NCBI GenBank assembly: GCA_000724175.1
Contig: JPGV01000024.1
Location: 30,516-90,515 of the forward strand
From: [Candidatus Thermochlorobacteriaceae] bacterium GBChlB
GTDB lineage: Bacteria > Bacteroidota > Chlorobiia > Chlorobiales > Thermochlorobacteraceae
Length of the DNA stretch: 60,000 bases
Direction: 5' to 3'
A model generated the notes under the pieces. It made no database searches, had not been told where the DNA came from, and worked only from the letters and a program-made list of their open reading frames with translations. The translations under genes and the position numbers were made by a program. This document shows positions 1 to 9,308 of this stretch, piece after piece (position 1 is the stretch's first letter; each line of letters starts with the position of its first letter).

Positions 1-2650
1 CGGTCTTAACCGATTCAATCCCAAAACACGGACATTCACACATTTTTTATCCGACCCAAGCAATGCAGAAAGTTTAAGCGATAACGATGTATTTTCACTG
101 TGCGGCGGCGCAGCAAACGAACTTTGGGTTGGCACTATTGGAGGCGGGTTGAACCGCTTTAACCTCCAAACACAAGCTTTTACGCGCTATGTTCGCACAA
201 CCAGCGCGACATCTCTGAGCAGCAACGCTGTCATTGCGCTGATGCGCGACGCTGCTGGCGCCGTTTGGATAGGCACAGATAACGGCGTAAACCGATTGGA
301 CTTAGGAAAAGAAAAGTTTGATAAGTTCACTGCGTTTGGTGCAGTTGCCTCGCTCAACATTCAGAGCATCTATGAAGACACACGCGGCGTGCTTTGGCTT
401 GGCACAGACGGAAACGGACTCTTTAGCCTTGACCGAAAAAATCGCACCTTCAAAAATTACATGAGCAAACCCGACGGCGTTAGCCTGCAAGACAACCGAA
501 TTTTTTCTATTTATGAAGACCGCGCTGGCGTCTTGTGGATTGGCGCTTTTGGCGGGCTTTTGCATCAGTTCGACCGCAGCAGCGGTAAGTTCAAAACTTA
601 CTCGCTCAAACAAGCCTTCGCCTTCGGGGCAACTCTTGAAAACAATGCCGTCAGTGCTATCTACGAAGACCGAAGCGGCACGCTCTGGATTGCGACCGAA
701 GGCAGCGGACTGTTCAGCCTTGACGCGGCGCGCCGACAAGTGAGGTCGTTTTCAGTCATCGCTAACGATACGACAAGCATTAGCAGCAATGTGGTTCAGT
801 GCATTGTCGCGGACCGCGCGGGCGCAATTTGGATTGGAACGGCGCAGGGCATTTGTCGCTACGATGCCACAACTGATAAATTTGCTCGATACTTTTCTAG
901 CATCATCGCGGGCAGTGGATTGCTAAATAACGATATACTCTCGCTCTACGGCGACGCATCAGGCAACCTCTGGATTGGCACATTGGGCGGCGGACTCAGT
1001 CGCTTTACACCTCAGACAGGCACCGTCGTTACCTTCTCGGAAGCCGACGGACTCATCAACGACGTCGTCTATGGCATTCTGGAAGACGCGCGCGGCAATC
1101 TTTGGTGCAGCACGAACCGCGGACTGAGCAAATTCAACCCTCAAACAAAATCGTTCCGAAATTACGACATGCGCGATGGGTTGCAGGGAAATCAGTTCAA
1201 TCAAGGTGCGTTCTTCAAGTCGCCGAGCGGCGAACTGTTTTTCGGCGGCGTCTCCGGACTCAATTCGTTTTTTCCTGAAAAGGTGCAAGACCATTCGTTT
1301 GAGCCGCCCGTGTCTATCGTCGATTTCAAAATTTTTGATAGACCTGTCGACGATGCTCGGCTCGATTCTGTTATTCAACTCTCCTATGCGCAAAACTTTT
1401 TTTCCTTCGAGTTCGTCGGTCTTAACTTTCGCTTTCCTGAAAAAAATCGATATGCCTACAAATTGGACGGGTTTGATAATGACTGGGTGGATTGCGGCAC
1501 GCGGCGTTACGCCGCCTACACGAACCTCAATCCAGGCGAGTATGTCTTTCGAGTGAAAGCGTCGAACAACGACGGCGTTTGGAACGAGCGCGGCGCAACG
1601 GTTCGGCTGATTATCACACCGCCGTTCTGGCAAACAGCGTGGTTTAGAGTGTTCGCAGTCGTCGGCACGATTGGTGTCAGCGTGTTTCTGTATCGGAAGC
1701 GCATCAGCGATATTGAGTTGCGCAATCAACGCCTTGAGTCAGAAGTGGCACAGCGCACAGCCGAGCTACAACAAAAGAACCAACTTGTGGAAGTGCAGCG
1801 CGATGAATTGAAACATGCGCTCGACGAACTCAAACACACCCAAGCACAACTCGTTCAATCTGAAAAGATGGCGTCGTTGGGACAACTCACCGCCGGCATC
1901 GCACACGAAATCAACAACCCGATTAACTTTGTCTCTGCCAGCATCAAGCCGCTTCGGCGGAACATCTCGTCGGTCTTATCTATCACTCAGAAATATGATG
2001 ACCTTCTTTCGGCGTCGGAACTTGCCCATGTCGCCGAAGAGATTCGGCGATACAAAAACGACTTAGAGTTCGAGGTGGTCGTCGAGGAACTTCAAACGAT
2101 TTTGCGAAACATTGAGAACGGCGCGAAACGCACCACTGAAATCGTCCGAAGCCTGCGCAACTTCAGCCGACTCGATGAAGATGTCTTGAAATGTATGAAC
2201 ATTCACGACGGCATTGATTCAACTTTGGAACTTTTGACGAACCAACTCAAAAACCGCGTTGAGGTTGTTAAAAACTACGGCGATATTCCCGAAGTGGAAT
2301 GTTATCCAGGTCAACTCAATCAGGTCTTTATGAATGTGTTGGCAAACGCCGCTCAAGCTATTGAAGGCAATGGCAGCATTTTTATCACGACAGCCCGCGT
2401 CCAAGATACCGTCAGGCTGTCGTTCAAAGACACCGGCAAAGGCATCAGTCCCGACGTGAAAATGAAGATTTTCGACCCGTTCTTTACAACGAAGAAAATC
2501 GGTGAAGGCACCGGATTGGGACTGTCCATTACTTTCGGGATTATTAAAAAACATCACGGTACAGTAGAAGCCCGTAGCGAGGGCGTTGATAAAGGCGCGG
2601 AGTTCATCATTACGCTGCCGATTGTGCAGCCAATGAAAACCGCGGACTGA
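1..2650 (+). CDS. Sensor histidine kinase with two-component-regulator propeller (5' end outside window)
   Basis: The frame is open back to base 2, so the true start lies upstream. The visible part begins with repeated propeller blades, each ending in a LWIGT-type motif (LWVGTIGGGL, VWIGTDNG, LWLGTDGNGL, LWIGAFGG, LWIATEGSG, IWIGTAQG, LWIGTLGGGL). A Y_Y_Y domain follows (YAYKLDGFDNDW, YTNLNPGEYVFRVKASNNDG). One membrane helix near base 1640 leads into a coiled coil. The H-box is GQLTAGIAHEINNPINFV and the ATPase domain carries DTGKGISPD and GTGLGLSI. This is the periplasmic-propeller kinase architecture common in Bacteroidota, but it lacks the fused receiver and AraC domains of classical hybrid systems, so output must pass to a separate protein. 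The receiver-GGDEF gene 59 bp downstream is the obvious candidate partner (inference). Confidence 0.93.
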   Translation, partial: GLNRFNPKTRTFTHFLSDPSNAESLSDNDVFSLCGGAANELWVGTIGGGLNRFNLQTQAFTRYVRTTSATSLSSNAVIALMRDAAGAVWIGTDNGVNRLDLGKEKFDKFTAFGAVASLNIQSIYEDTRGVLWLGTDGNGLFSLDRKNRTFKNYMSKPDGVSLQDNRIFSIYEDRAGVLWIGAFGGLLHQFDRSSGKFKTYSLKQAFAFGATLENNAVSAIYEDRSGTLWIATEGSGLFSLDAARRQVRSFSVIANDTTSISSNVVQCIVADRAGAIWIGTAQGICRYDATTDKFARYFSSIIAGSGLLNNDILSLYGDASGNLWIGTLGGGLSRFTPQTGTVVTFSEADGLINDVVYGILEDARGNLWCSTNRGLSKFNPQTKSFRNYDMRDGLQGNQFNQGAFFKSPSGELFFGGVSGLNSFFPEKVQDHSFEPPVSIVDFKIFDRPVDDARLDSVIQLSYAQNFFSFEFVGLNFRFPEKNRYAYKLDGFDNDWVDCGTRRYAAYTNLNPGEYVFRVKASNNDGVWNERGATVRLIITPPFWQTAWFRVFAVVGTIGVSVFLYRKRISDIELRNQRLESEVAQRTAELQQKNQLVEVQRDELKHALDELKHTQAQLVQSEKMASLGQLTAGIAHEINNPINFVSASIKPLRRNISSVLSITQKYDDLLSASELAHVAEEIRRYKNDLEFEVVVEELQTILRNIENGAKRTTEIVRSLRNFSRLDEDVLKCMNIHDGIDSTLELLTNQLKNRVEVVKNYGDIPEVECYPGQLNQVFMNVLANAAQAIEGNGSIFITTARVQDTVRLSFKDTGKGISPDVKMKIFDPFFTTKKIGEGTGLGLSITFGIIKKHHGTVEARSEGVDKGAEFIITLPIVQPMKTAD

Positions 2651-2709
2651 ACAGCGCTTTTTGTGGCAACCGCTTTATCGCCGTATCTTATTGGTTCATC
2701 TGAAAAACT

Positions 2710-3807
2710 ATGCCGACGACGCAAAATTCAAAGCCTACGATTCTCTACATCGACGACGAACAGGACAATTTGGACGTCTTTAAATCCACGTTTCGACCTT
2801 ACTACAACATTTACACTGCGCTCGACGCTGTCTCTGGCAGGGAACTTCTCAAAAATGACACGTTAGGCATTGACCTCATTGTCTCTGACCAACGCATGCC
2901 GATTATGACCGGCATTGACTTCTTTGCCTCGATTGTTTCTGACTATCCCGACATTATGCGGATTTTGCTGACAGCCTATACCGATGTTAACGCCGCGATT
3001 GACTCCATCAACCGAGCGAAAGTGTATCGTTATATCGTTAAGCCGTGGGAAGAAGAAGAACTCAAAACAGCGATTGACCAAGCGTTGGAGTTTCAACACT
3101 TGAATCGCAAGAATAAAGAACTGCTCCAGCAGCTCGCGGAATACAACAAGACGTTGGAACAAACAGTCGCCGAGCGAACCGAAGAGTTGCGACTTGCCAA
3201 TGAACTGCTGCGAAAAATCAATGACGAAAAGGAACTGATGATTGAGCAGTTGAAAGCGACAAATGAAGAGAAGTCGCGCCTGCTTATTCAAACGCGCGAG
3301 CAGGCGATTCAACTTGAAAACTTGGCGCGGCAAGACGCCCTGACGAAATTGGCAAATCGCCGGCACCTCGAGATTTCGCTCAATTACGAATTTGAACGCG
3401 CCAAACGTCACAACCGTCTGCTGACCATTGCGCTCTTGGACATCGATCATTTCAAGCAGGTCAATGATATGTTCTCCCATCAAATTGGCGACGATGTGCT
3501 GCGGCAGTTGGGTCAAATTTTGCCCTCCTGTGTCAGAGCCAGCGACTTGGTGGCACGCTATGGCGGCGAAGAATTCGCGCTGGTTTTTTCCGACACGGGA
3601 TTGGACGAGGCAAGGAATGTCTGTGAGCACATTCGCCAGACAATTGAAACTCATACATGGAGCGAGTTGCATCCCGACCTAAAACTCACGTGCAGCATCG
3701 GGCTAAGCACAGACACATCGGTCTCGAACTATGAAAAAATGCTTTCGCTCGCCGACGCTAAACTCTACGAAGCCAAACGCTCAGGCAGGAACCGCGTCGC
3801 TGTCTGA
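2710..3807 (+). CDS. Response regulator with GGDEF output (diguanylate cyclase)
   Basis: This 365-residue protein has an N-terminal receiver with acidic pocket DDE near residue 15, phosphoacceptor D60 (LIVSDQRMP) and conserved K111 in RYIVKPWEE, resembling RpfG-type receivers. A long coiled coil spans about residues 125-205. The C-terminal GGDEF domain has active-site GGEEF at 285-289, and an RxxD inhibitory site (RASD, 276-279) lies exactly five residues before it. It should make cyclic di-GMP when phosphorylated and be subject to product inhibition. It sits just downstream of a propeller kinase on the same strand, which suggests a cognate pair. Its stop is only 11 bp from the stop of the convergent phosphohexomutase gene, with no terminator visible between. 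Confidence 0.94.
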   Translation: MPTTQNSKPTILYIDDEQDNLDVFKSTFRPYYNIYTALDAVSGRELLKNDTLGIDLIVSDQRMPIMTGIDFFASIVSDYPDIMRILLTAYTDVNAAIDSINRAKVYRYIVKPWEEEELKTAIDQALEFQHLNRKNKELLQQLAEYNKTLEQTVAERTEELRLANELLRKINDEKELMIEQLKATNEEKSRLLIQTREQAIQLENLARQDALTKLANRRHLEISLNYEFERAKRHNRLLTIALLDIDHFKQVNDMFSHQIGDDVLRQLGQILPSCVRASDLVARYGGEEFALVFSDTGLDEARNVCEHIRQTIETHTWSELHPDLKLTCSIGLSTDTSVSNYEKMLSLADAKLYEAKRSGRNRVAV

Positions 3808-3818
3808 GCCTTTCACGG

Positions 3819-4106
3819 CTATCGTTTTCGCCCGCCGCCTTTGGCTCTCGATGCTTTTGCTTTGACGCCTTTGGTCTTAACTGCCTTCACGACAGGTTTA
3901 CTGGTGGATGTTTTTGTGGTGCCTGCCGACGATTTTTTCGCGCTCGACTTTTTCACTGTAAGTTTTTTGACGGCTGTTTTTTTCGTCGCCGCTTTTTCTC
4001 CAATGTTTTTTTTCGCGTCGGCTTTCGGAGCAACGGATTTTACCATTGCAGATTTTTTAGAGGCCAACTTCTTTGCAACGGGTGATTTTTCCGCAACAGT
4101 TTTTCT
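3819..4106 (-). other. Lys/Ala-rich histone-H1-like tail of the phosphohexomutase
   Basis: This segment encodes roughly 95 residues of low-complexity, strongly basic sequence with repeated AKK, VKK and SAKK units, ending in GGGRKR. It follows the completed mutase domain without a linker. Tails of this composition bind nucleic acid in bacterial H1-like proteins; that it does so here is inference. Confidence 0.75.
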
Positions 4107-5510
4107 TTCGGCAAAGAGCGTTGGGTCTGTCTTCGCTAATCCTTGCGCAAATCGCAACGCCGCTTGCACCTTCGCGTCCGAATCTGCTTCAGCGTAAAGC
4201 CGCAACACAGGCTCTGTTCCCGACGGACGGATTAACAGCCAGCCGCCCTCAAAAAAATACTTGTATCCGTCAAGGTCATCGAATGCGGTTACAGCCATTC
4301 CTTCAATAGCGCTGAATACGCCGGATTGTGCAAGCTGAATCGCGTTTTGTTTTTCAACATCAGTCAGGCGCGCATCAATGCGGTCGTAGGTAAAGTAGCC
4401 GTATTCGGCATAGAGTTCCTCGACTAATTCAGTGAGTGTTTTTTTACGCTTTGCCATAATTTCCAAGACAAGCATTCCGATGTAAATGCCGTCGCGTTCT
4501 GGCAAATGCGCCGTAATACCGATGCCGCCCGATTCTTCGCCGCCGATGAGAATGTCTCGCGTTGTCATGAGCTTTCCGACGTGCTTAAAGCCAATTGGGA
4601 GATTGTGCAGCGTGAGGTTATGCTTGGCGCAAATTTTATTGATGACCTCCGTGAGTGCGTAGGTTCTTGCCACTTCGCCACGCAAGCCTTTTTCTTCGAC
4701 CAGATACTTTAAGACGACGCAAAAAATTTTGTGCGAATCGACATACTCGCCGCGCTCGTTCATCATACCGATTCGGTCAGCGTCGCCGTCGGTCAGAATT
4801 GCAACATCCAGTTTCCTCGCATTGAAAACCGGTGTGAAGTCGGCGAGGTAATTCGGAATCGGTTCAGGATTGATGCCGTCGAAGGTCGGGTTCTCTTCGC
4901 AGTGGTAGTCGACGACTTGCTCTCCCAAGAGCGTTGAGACAATGCCTTGTCCAGCGCCGAACATGGCGTTATGCGCCACGCGAAAACCCGCCTGCCGAAT
5001 CGCCGCAAGGTCAAGTTCCGAGGCCAGATAGTCGATATACGCTTGCTTTATATCGGTCGGCTCAATGAGCGCGTCGCGTTTTTGGACGATGTAGTTTTTA
5101 TCCTGCTTCGGCAAGAGTGCCTCGATTTCAGCAATTTGTTCAGGATGCGCCGAGCCGCCGTAATCAGCTTTAACTTTGAAGCCGTTGTAAGTTGGTGGGT
5201 TGTGAGACGCCGTTATTACAATGCCGCCCGCAAGTTGATGTTTTTTAACATAGTATGATACGGCGGGCGTGGGCAAAAATGCGTTTGAGAGAAACACTTT
5301 TATGCCCAACGATGAACTGACATCGGCGACGAAGTGCGCAAATGATTTAGACATAAACCGTGTGTCGTAGCCAATGCAAATCCCTCGCTCGATGTTGCGA
5401 TGGGTTTTGAAGTATGCTCCTGTGGCAAGTGCAGCAAGTTTGAGAGCCTCGTAAGTGTAATCTTTGGCGATAATGCCGCGCCAGCCGTCTGTTCCAAATT
5501 TGATTTGCAT
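3819..5510 (-). CDS. Phosphoglucomutase/phosphomannomutase with histone-H1-like C-terminal tail
   Basis: The first ~465 residues form a complete alpha-D-phosphohexomutase. The phosphoserine loop is ITASHNPP (Ser102), the metal loop is DGDADR (241-246), the sugar-binding loop is GGEESGG (about 323-329), and the phosphate-binding motif RPSGTEPVLR lies near 428. It interconverts hexose 6- and 1-phosphates for cell-envelope sugars; substrate preference cannot be read from sequence. The unusual part is the last ~95 residues (about 469-563, bases 3819-4106), made almost entirely of Lys, Ala, Ser, Thr and Val in AKK/VKK repeats like bacterial histone-H1-like proteins. Such a tail is not part of the enzyme family. 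It is divergent from lpxB, with about 36 bp between start codons. Confidence 0.92.
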   Translation of the reverse strand: MQIKFGTDGWRGIIAKDYTYEALKLAALATGAYFKTHRNIERGICIGYDTRFMSKSFAHFVADVSSSLGIKVFLSNAFLPTPAVSYYVKKHQLAGGIVITASHNPPTYNGFKVKADYGGSAHPEQIAEIEALLPKQDKNYIVQKRDALIEPTDIKQAYIDYLASELDLAAIRQAGFRVAHNAMFGAGQGIVSTLLGEQVVDYHCEENPTFDGINPEPIPNYLADFTPVFNARKLDVAILTDGDADRIGMMNERGEYVDSHKIFCVVLKYLVEEKGLRGEVARTYALTEVINKICAKHNLTLHNLPIGFKHVGKLMTTRDILIGGEESGGIGITAHLPERDGIYIGMLVLEIMAKRKKTLTELVEELYAEYGYFTYDRIDARLTDVEKQNAIQLAQSGVFSAIEGMAVTAFDDLDGYKYFFEGGWLLIRPSGTEPVLRLYAEADSDAKVQAALRFAQGLAKTDPTLFAERKTVAEKSPVAKKLASKKSAMVKSVAPKADAKKNIGEKAATKKTAVKKLTVKKSSAKKSSAGTTKTSTSKPVVKAVKTKGVKAKASRAKGGGRKR

Positions 5511-5546
5511 GTTTGAGTGGTATTTTGTGCCAAAATTAAGAAAGAC

Positions 5547-6695
5547 TTGGCAAAGAAATTATTTTTATTGGCTGGCGAGGCATCAGGCGATTTACACGGC
5601 GCGGGCGTTATGCGCCAACTCCTGACACGCTTGCCCGCCCTTGACGTGTTCGGCATCGGCGGCAATCATTTGAAGTCGCTCGGCATGCGGCAACTCTATC
5701 ACGCAGAGCAAGTGAACGTTATGGGCTTCGTCGAGGTGGCAAAACATTTTTCATTCCTGCGCGGCGTTCTCAACCATGTAAAATCCGCCGTGAGGCACGA
5801 ACAGCCCGACGCAGCATTGCTGATTGATTATCCGGGAATGAACCTTCGACTGGCAGAATTTCTTTGCGGCGAGGGCGTTCCAGTCATTTACTACATTGCG
5901 CCGCAAGTTTGGGCATGGAAAGAAAATCGCGTCGCGCTGCTCAAAAAATTTGTAACGCGCCTGCTCGTTGTGTTCGAGTTCGAAGTCGAGTTTTTTCGCG
6001 CGCGCGGGGTCGAGGCCACCTTCGTCGGGCATCCGATTTTGGAAGAGCTTTCGGAACTGCAGTTGCCGTCGAGGCTTGATTTTACAAGGGGTTTGGGCGT
6101 ATCAGAACATCAACATTTTTTAGGGCTTTTGCCCGGCAGCCGCGCGCAAGAAGTCGAGCGAATGTTGCCAGAAATGCTGCGCGCCGCGGCGTCGCTCGAG
6201 AAGACATTTGGACTTTGCTCGCTGCTCGGCGTGGCGCCAACGATTCCCGCATCGCTCTACGACCGAATTTTATCCGCCTCGAGCGTTCAGCCACACCGCG
6301 TTTCCGCTTACGAGACGATGCAGTTCAGCGACCTTGCGTTGGTAACCAGTGGCACGGCAACGCTCGAGACGCTCTGCTTCGGGACGCCGATGATTGTACA
6401 TTACAAAACGGCGGCACTCAATTACGCCATTGGAAAACGCTTGGTGAAGATTCAAAAAATTGCGCTGGCGAACATCATCGCCGAAGGCTTAGAGGGCAAC
6501 AAAAAACTTGTTCCCGAATTGATACAACAAGAGATGACTGCCGAGAACATTACTCGAACTGCAACGCAGATTTTGCGCGACCCTGCGGCGCTGGCAGAGA
6601 CACGCTCGCGGCTCTTAGCAGCGAAAACTAACTTGGGCAGTTTGCGACCCTCTGTTGAAGTCTCGCGTGTTATTTTAGAAACGTTGAACGTGTAG
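5547..6695 (+). CDS. lpxB: Lipid-A-disaccharide synthase
   Basis: This GT19-family protein starts with the typical LpxB N-terminus KKLFLLAGEASGDLHGAG and continues with YYIAPQVWAWKENR, FVGHPILEEL and SGTATLETLCFGTPMIVHYK. It condenses UDP-2,3-diacylglucosamine with lipid X to give the disaccharide core of lipid A at the inner membrane, so the organism makes lipopolysaccharide. The reading frame is open to a GTG at 5517, but the TTG at 5547 gives the family-typical start (about MAKKLFLLAGEASGD) and is preferred. At about 382 residues it is normal length. It is transcribed divergently from the phosphohexomutase and is followed 45 bp later by proline dehydrogenase. Confidence 0.95.
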   Translation: MAKKLFLLAGEASGDLHGAGVMRQLLTRLPALDVFGIGGNHLKSLGMRQLYHAEQVNVMGFVEVAKHFSFLRGVLNHVKSAVRHEQPDAALLIDYPGMNLRLAEFLCGEGVPVIYYIAPQVWAWKENRVALLKKFVTRLLVVFEFEVEFFRARGVEATFVGHPILEELSELQLPSRLDFTRGLGVSEHQHFLGLLPGSRAQEVERMLPEMLRAAASLEKTFGLCSLLGVAPTIPASLYDRILSASSVQPHRVSAYETMQFSDLALVTSGTATLETLCFGTPMIVHYKTAALNYAIGKRLVKIQKIALANIIAEGLEGNKKLVPELIQQEMTAENITRTATQILRDPAALAETRSRLLAAKTNLGSLRPSVEVSRVILETLNV

Positions 6696-6740
6696 ATTTG
6701 TTTAATTCGTGCGTCTCGTTCATCTGTAATCTGTGCGACT

Positions 6741-7946
6741 ATGATTGACATTTTTCCAAAAACTGGTGCGCCGCTCGCTGCTCAATACAATTTCAGCAAT
6801 ACCGAAATTGCGTTCAAGCATAAGAGCGACAGCGACCTGCGGCGAATGTATTGGCTCTTCAAAGCGATGAACAACAAGGCGCTGACCCGCGTCGGCACCT
6901 CGCTCGTGAGCCTATTGATGAAACTGCGCCTTCCGATTGACGGCATTGTGAAAGCCACGCTGTTCAAACAATTTTGCGGCGGCGAAACCGACGCCGAGTG
7001 TGACGCCACCATTCAAACGCTGGCGCAGTCGGGCATCGGCACCATTCTCGACTACTCCGTCGAAGGCGAGCATACCGAAGCAGGCTTTGACGCAACGGCG
7101 AACACCGTGCTTTCCAACATTCATCGCGCCACGACAGACAACCGCATTTCCTTCGCTGTCTTCAAAACGACGGGACTTGCGCGATTCGAATTGCTCGAAA
7201 AACTTAGTTCCAAAAACACACTAACTGCTGATGAAGAGGCTGAAGTGGCGCGCGTGAAAGAGCGCGTCGAGCGCATTTGCCGTGCCGCGTTCGAGGGCGG
7301 CGTCTCGGTGATGGTTGATGCGGAGGAATCTTGGATTCAAGACGCCATTGACGCGCTGGTGCTCGATATGATGCGCCGTTACAACCGTGAGCGTCCAATT
7401 GTGTTCAATACGATTCAACTGTATCGAAAAGACCGCTTGGCGTTTCTGAAATCATTGTTTGAACAAGCCGAGCGCGAGGGATTTCATTTGGGCGTCAAAC
7501 TCGTGCGCGGCGCGTATATGGAAAAAGAGCGCGAGCGAGCAAAATCGTTAGGATATTCATCGCCGATTCAAGAGACGAAGGCAGAAACGGACAAAGATTA
7601 CAACGCCGCCATTGATTTTTGCATTGCACACCTTGACCGCATTTCCGTCTGCGCTGGCACGCACAACGAACAAAGCAGCTTACTCTTGGCGGGACTTGTC
7701 GAGACGCGGGCGCTGCCAAAAAATCATCCACATGTGTTTTTCTCCCAGCTCTACGGCATGGGCGACCACATTAGCTATACGCTTGCCGCTCGCGGGTTCA
7801 ATGTCGCCAAGTATGTGCCTTATGGCGCGGTGCGCTTCGTGCTGCCCTATCTCATTCGCCGCGCCGAAGAAAACACGTCTCTTTCGGGCTATGTGAGCCG
7901 AGAGCTGCGCCTTATTATGGACGAGCTGAAACGCCGAAAATTATGA
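6741..7946 (+). CDS. Proline dehydrogenase
   Basis: This 401-residue stand-alone enzyme is of the PutA/ProDH beta-barrel family. Diagnostic stretches are the FAD- and proline-binding KLVRGAYMEKER, the adjacent DYNAAIDF, the CAGTHNEQS strand, the FSQLYGMGDHISYTLA segment, and the C-terminal PYGAVRFVLPYLIRRAEEN with its paired arginines. It oxidises L-proline to pyrroline-5-carboxylate using FAD and feeds electrons to the quinone pool. No P5C dehydrogenase is fused or adjacent, so the second step of proline catabolism must be encoded elsewhere. It lies 45 bp after lpxB on the same strand. Confidence 0.93.
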   Translation: MIDIFPKTGAPLAAQYNFSNTEIAFKHKSDSDLRRMYWLFKAMNNKALTRVGTSLVSLLMKLRLPIDGIVKATLFKQFCGGETDAECDATIQTLAQSGIGTILDYSVEGEHTEAGFDATANTVLSNIHRATTDNRISFAVFKTTGLARFELLEKLSSKNTLTADEEAEVARVKERVERICRAAFEGGVSVMVDAEESWIQDAIDALVLDMMRRYNRERPIVFNTIQLYRKDRLAFLKSLFEQAEREGFHLGVKLVRGAYMEKERERAKSLGYSSPIQETKAETDKDYNAAIDFCIAHLDRISVCAGTHNEQSSLLLAGLVETRALPKNHPHVFFSQLYGMGDHISYTLAARGFNVAKYVPYGAVRFVLPYLIRRAEENTSLSGYVSRELRLIMDELKRRKL

Positions 7947-8027
7947 CGCCTTAGAAAGTTGCAGACGCCGATGGCCGCTCGCAGGATTTGCTTTTCTGTT
8001 TAACACATAGCTGAGTGTTGCAATCAT

Positions 8028-9155
8028 TTATTTTTCGTCTATCGAGAGAAACTTCTCGATTTGTCGGAAAATCATCTCGCTCAGTCCGCGCACTTTTTTC
8101 ACGTCGTCAATAGACTCGAACTTACCGTATTCTTGGCGGTAGCGTACGATGCGCTCGGCGAGTGCGCGATTGATTTTCGGCAGCCGAATGAAGTCCTGCA
8201 CGCCCGCCGTGTTGATATTGATTTTCTCGCCCTCCGCAATCGGCGGCTTGATGTCAAACGCTTCATCGATGACTCTGTCCAAGTCGGCTTGTGGGTTGTC
8301 GGGCGTTGCGCCGCCGAAACGAATCGTCAATGAGAGTTGGTGCGACAGCCCCAAGTCAGGGTGTGTGGTTACAGCGTAATCAATGTCTGCAAGCGCGTAG
8401 TGAATGCCAACGCCGCCCGTGAGCCGTTGCGGTTCGGTGCTAAAACCTGCTCGTAGCGACAGATACTGCACGGCGTCAAATTCCACGCCCGACTTGACGG
8501 TGAGTGGAAATCGCACGTCTTTTTCCAAATCGACGACGGCGCGCAAATTTTTGAGCAATCGATACGATACGCCCGCCGTGTAGATTTGCGCCAACACTTC
8601 ATTTGAAATTCCAATGGTCGGTCGGTTGAGATTCGTTGCGGAAAAGCCTATCGAGAGTTCAGGCGTTACCAAAAACAACACACCGATGTCAATGCCGAAT
8701 GCACCTGCGCTGCCGTAGTTTTGAATGGACGTGTTATGATAGCGCAGCGTTCCACCGTAGAAAAACTTTCGCTCAAACGAATTGGCGTAAGCAATCGAGA
8801 AGGCAGTTTCATTGTAAAGTTGAAATCCGAAGCGACGCGCGGCAATGCCGAATGCGCCTAAATTTTCAGGCAACGATAACGGGTCGGCATAGCTAACGGT
8901 CACGTGCAAGAGTTCCGAAAGTCCGTAGGGCTGCGCGACAAACGCGCTGGCTTCTCGAAACGGCATCAAGGCAAGCCCAGCTGGGTTGTAGAAAATCGCA
9001 TAGCTTGAATTGGCAAGCCCGGTGAACGCGCCGCCCATGCCGATAATTCTGCCGCTCTTATCCAACTTATCATCGCTCGCCAACGCTTGATTTAACAGGC
9101 AAAGTGAGACGCTTAGGACTATCGCGTAAATTTTCATGGTGCGTGGGAATTTCAT
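8028..9155 (-). CDS. PorV/PorQ-like outer-membrane barrel fused to a helix-hairpin-helix domain
   Basis: The N-terminus is a signal peptide (ending about NQALAS). It is followed by GRIIGMGGAFTGLANSSYAIFYNPAGLALM, which resembles the start of PorV/UPF0164 outer-membrane barrels seen with type IX secretion; the repeat of alternating aromatic strands continues to about residue 280. From about residue 307 the protein changes to ININTAGVQDFIRLPKINRALAERIV and then SIDDVKKVRGLS, a tandem helix-hairpin-helix of the ComEA type that usually binds DNA. An internal ATG at 9137 (MKIYAIVLSVSLC) is an alternative start. The barrel-HhH fusion suggests DNA binding at the cell surface or periplasm (inference). 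It is divergent from gcvT. Confidence 0.82.
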   Translation of the reverse strand: MKFPRTMKIYAIVLSVSLCLLNQALASDDKLDKSGRIIGMGGAFTGLANSSYAIFYNPAGLALMPFREASAFVAQPYGLSELLHVTVSYADPLSLPENLGAFGIAARRFGFQLYNETAFSIAYANSFERKFFYGGTLRYHNTSIQNYGSAGAFGIDIGVLFLVTPELSIGFSATNLNRPTIGISNEVLAQIYTAGVSYRLLKNLRAVVDLEKDVRFPLTVKSGVEFDAVQYLSLRAGFSTEPQRLTGGVGIHYALADIDYAVTTHPDLGLSHQLSLTIRFGGATPDNPQADLDRVIDEAFDIKPPIAEGEKININTAGVQDFIRLPKINRALAERIVRYRQEYGKFESIDDVKKVRGLSEMIFRQIEKFLSIDEK

Positions 9156-9308
9156 TTTTTGAAATGGTTTTTTATCAGGTCAAAATACGGCGATGGGTGT
9201 AAAGGAAAAAACCGCGTTTGTTCATTGCACATTAAAATTCGTATTTTCAGCCCTCTCTATCCAAATACATAACGCACACGCACGCAACCAATTAAACTCA
9301 CTCTTCTC
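9156..9308. promoter_or_regulatory. Divergent intergenic region between barrel-HhH gene and gcvT
   Basis: These 153 bp separate two divergent start codons and must hold promoters for both. The region is AT-rich with pyrimidine-rich tracts. I see no glycine-riboswitch-like fold ahead of gcvT and no clear operator palindrome. Confidence 0.4.

Noticed and set aside
959-1729. 256-codon open frame on the minus strand
   Set aside because: It lies fully antisense to the propeller kinase, has low-complexity composition and no recognisable domain; it is a shadow of the real gene.
2863-3672. 269-codon open frame on the minus strand
   Set aside because: Antisense to the receiver-GGDEF gene; its Phe/Gln/Leu-rich translation reflects the coiled coil on the other strand.
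7947-8027. Terminator between proline dehydrogenase and the convergent barrel gene
   Set aside because: Only a weak five-base stem is visible, with no GC-rich stem followed by a T run.
9156-9308. Glycine riboswitch ahead of gcvT
   Set aside because: I cannot find the paired GGAGAG-type conserved cores or stems expected of that class.
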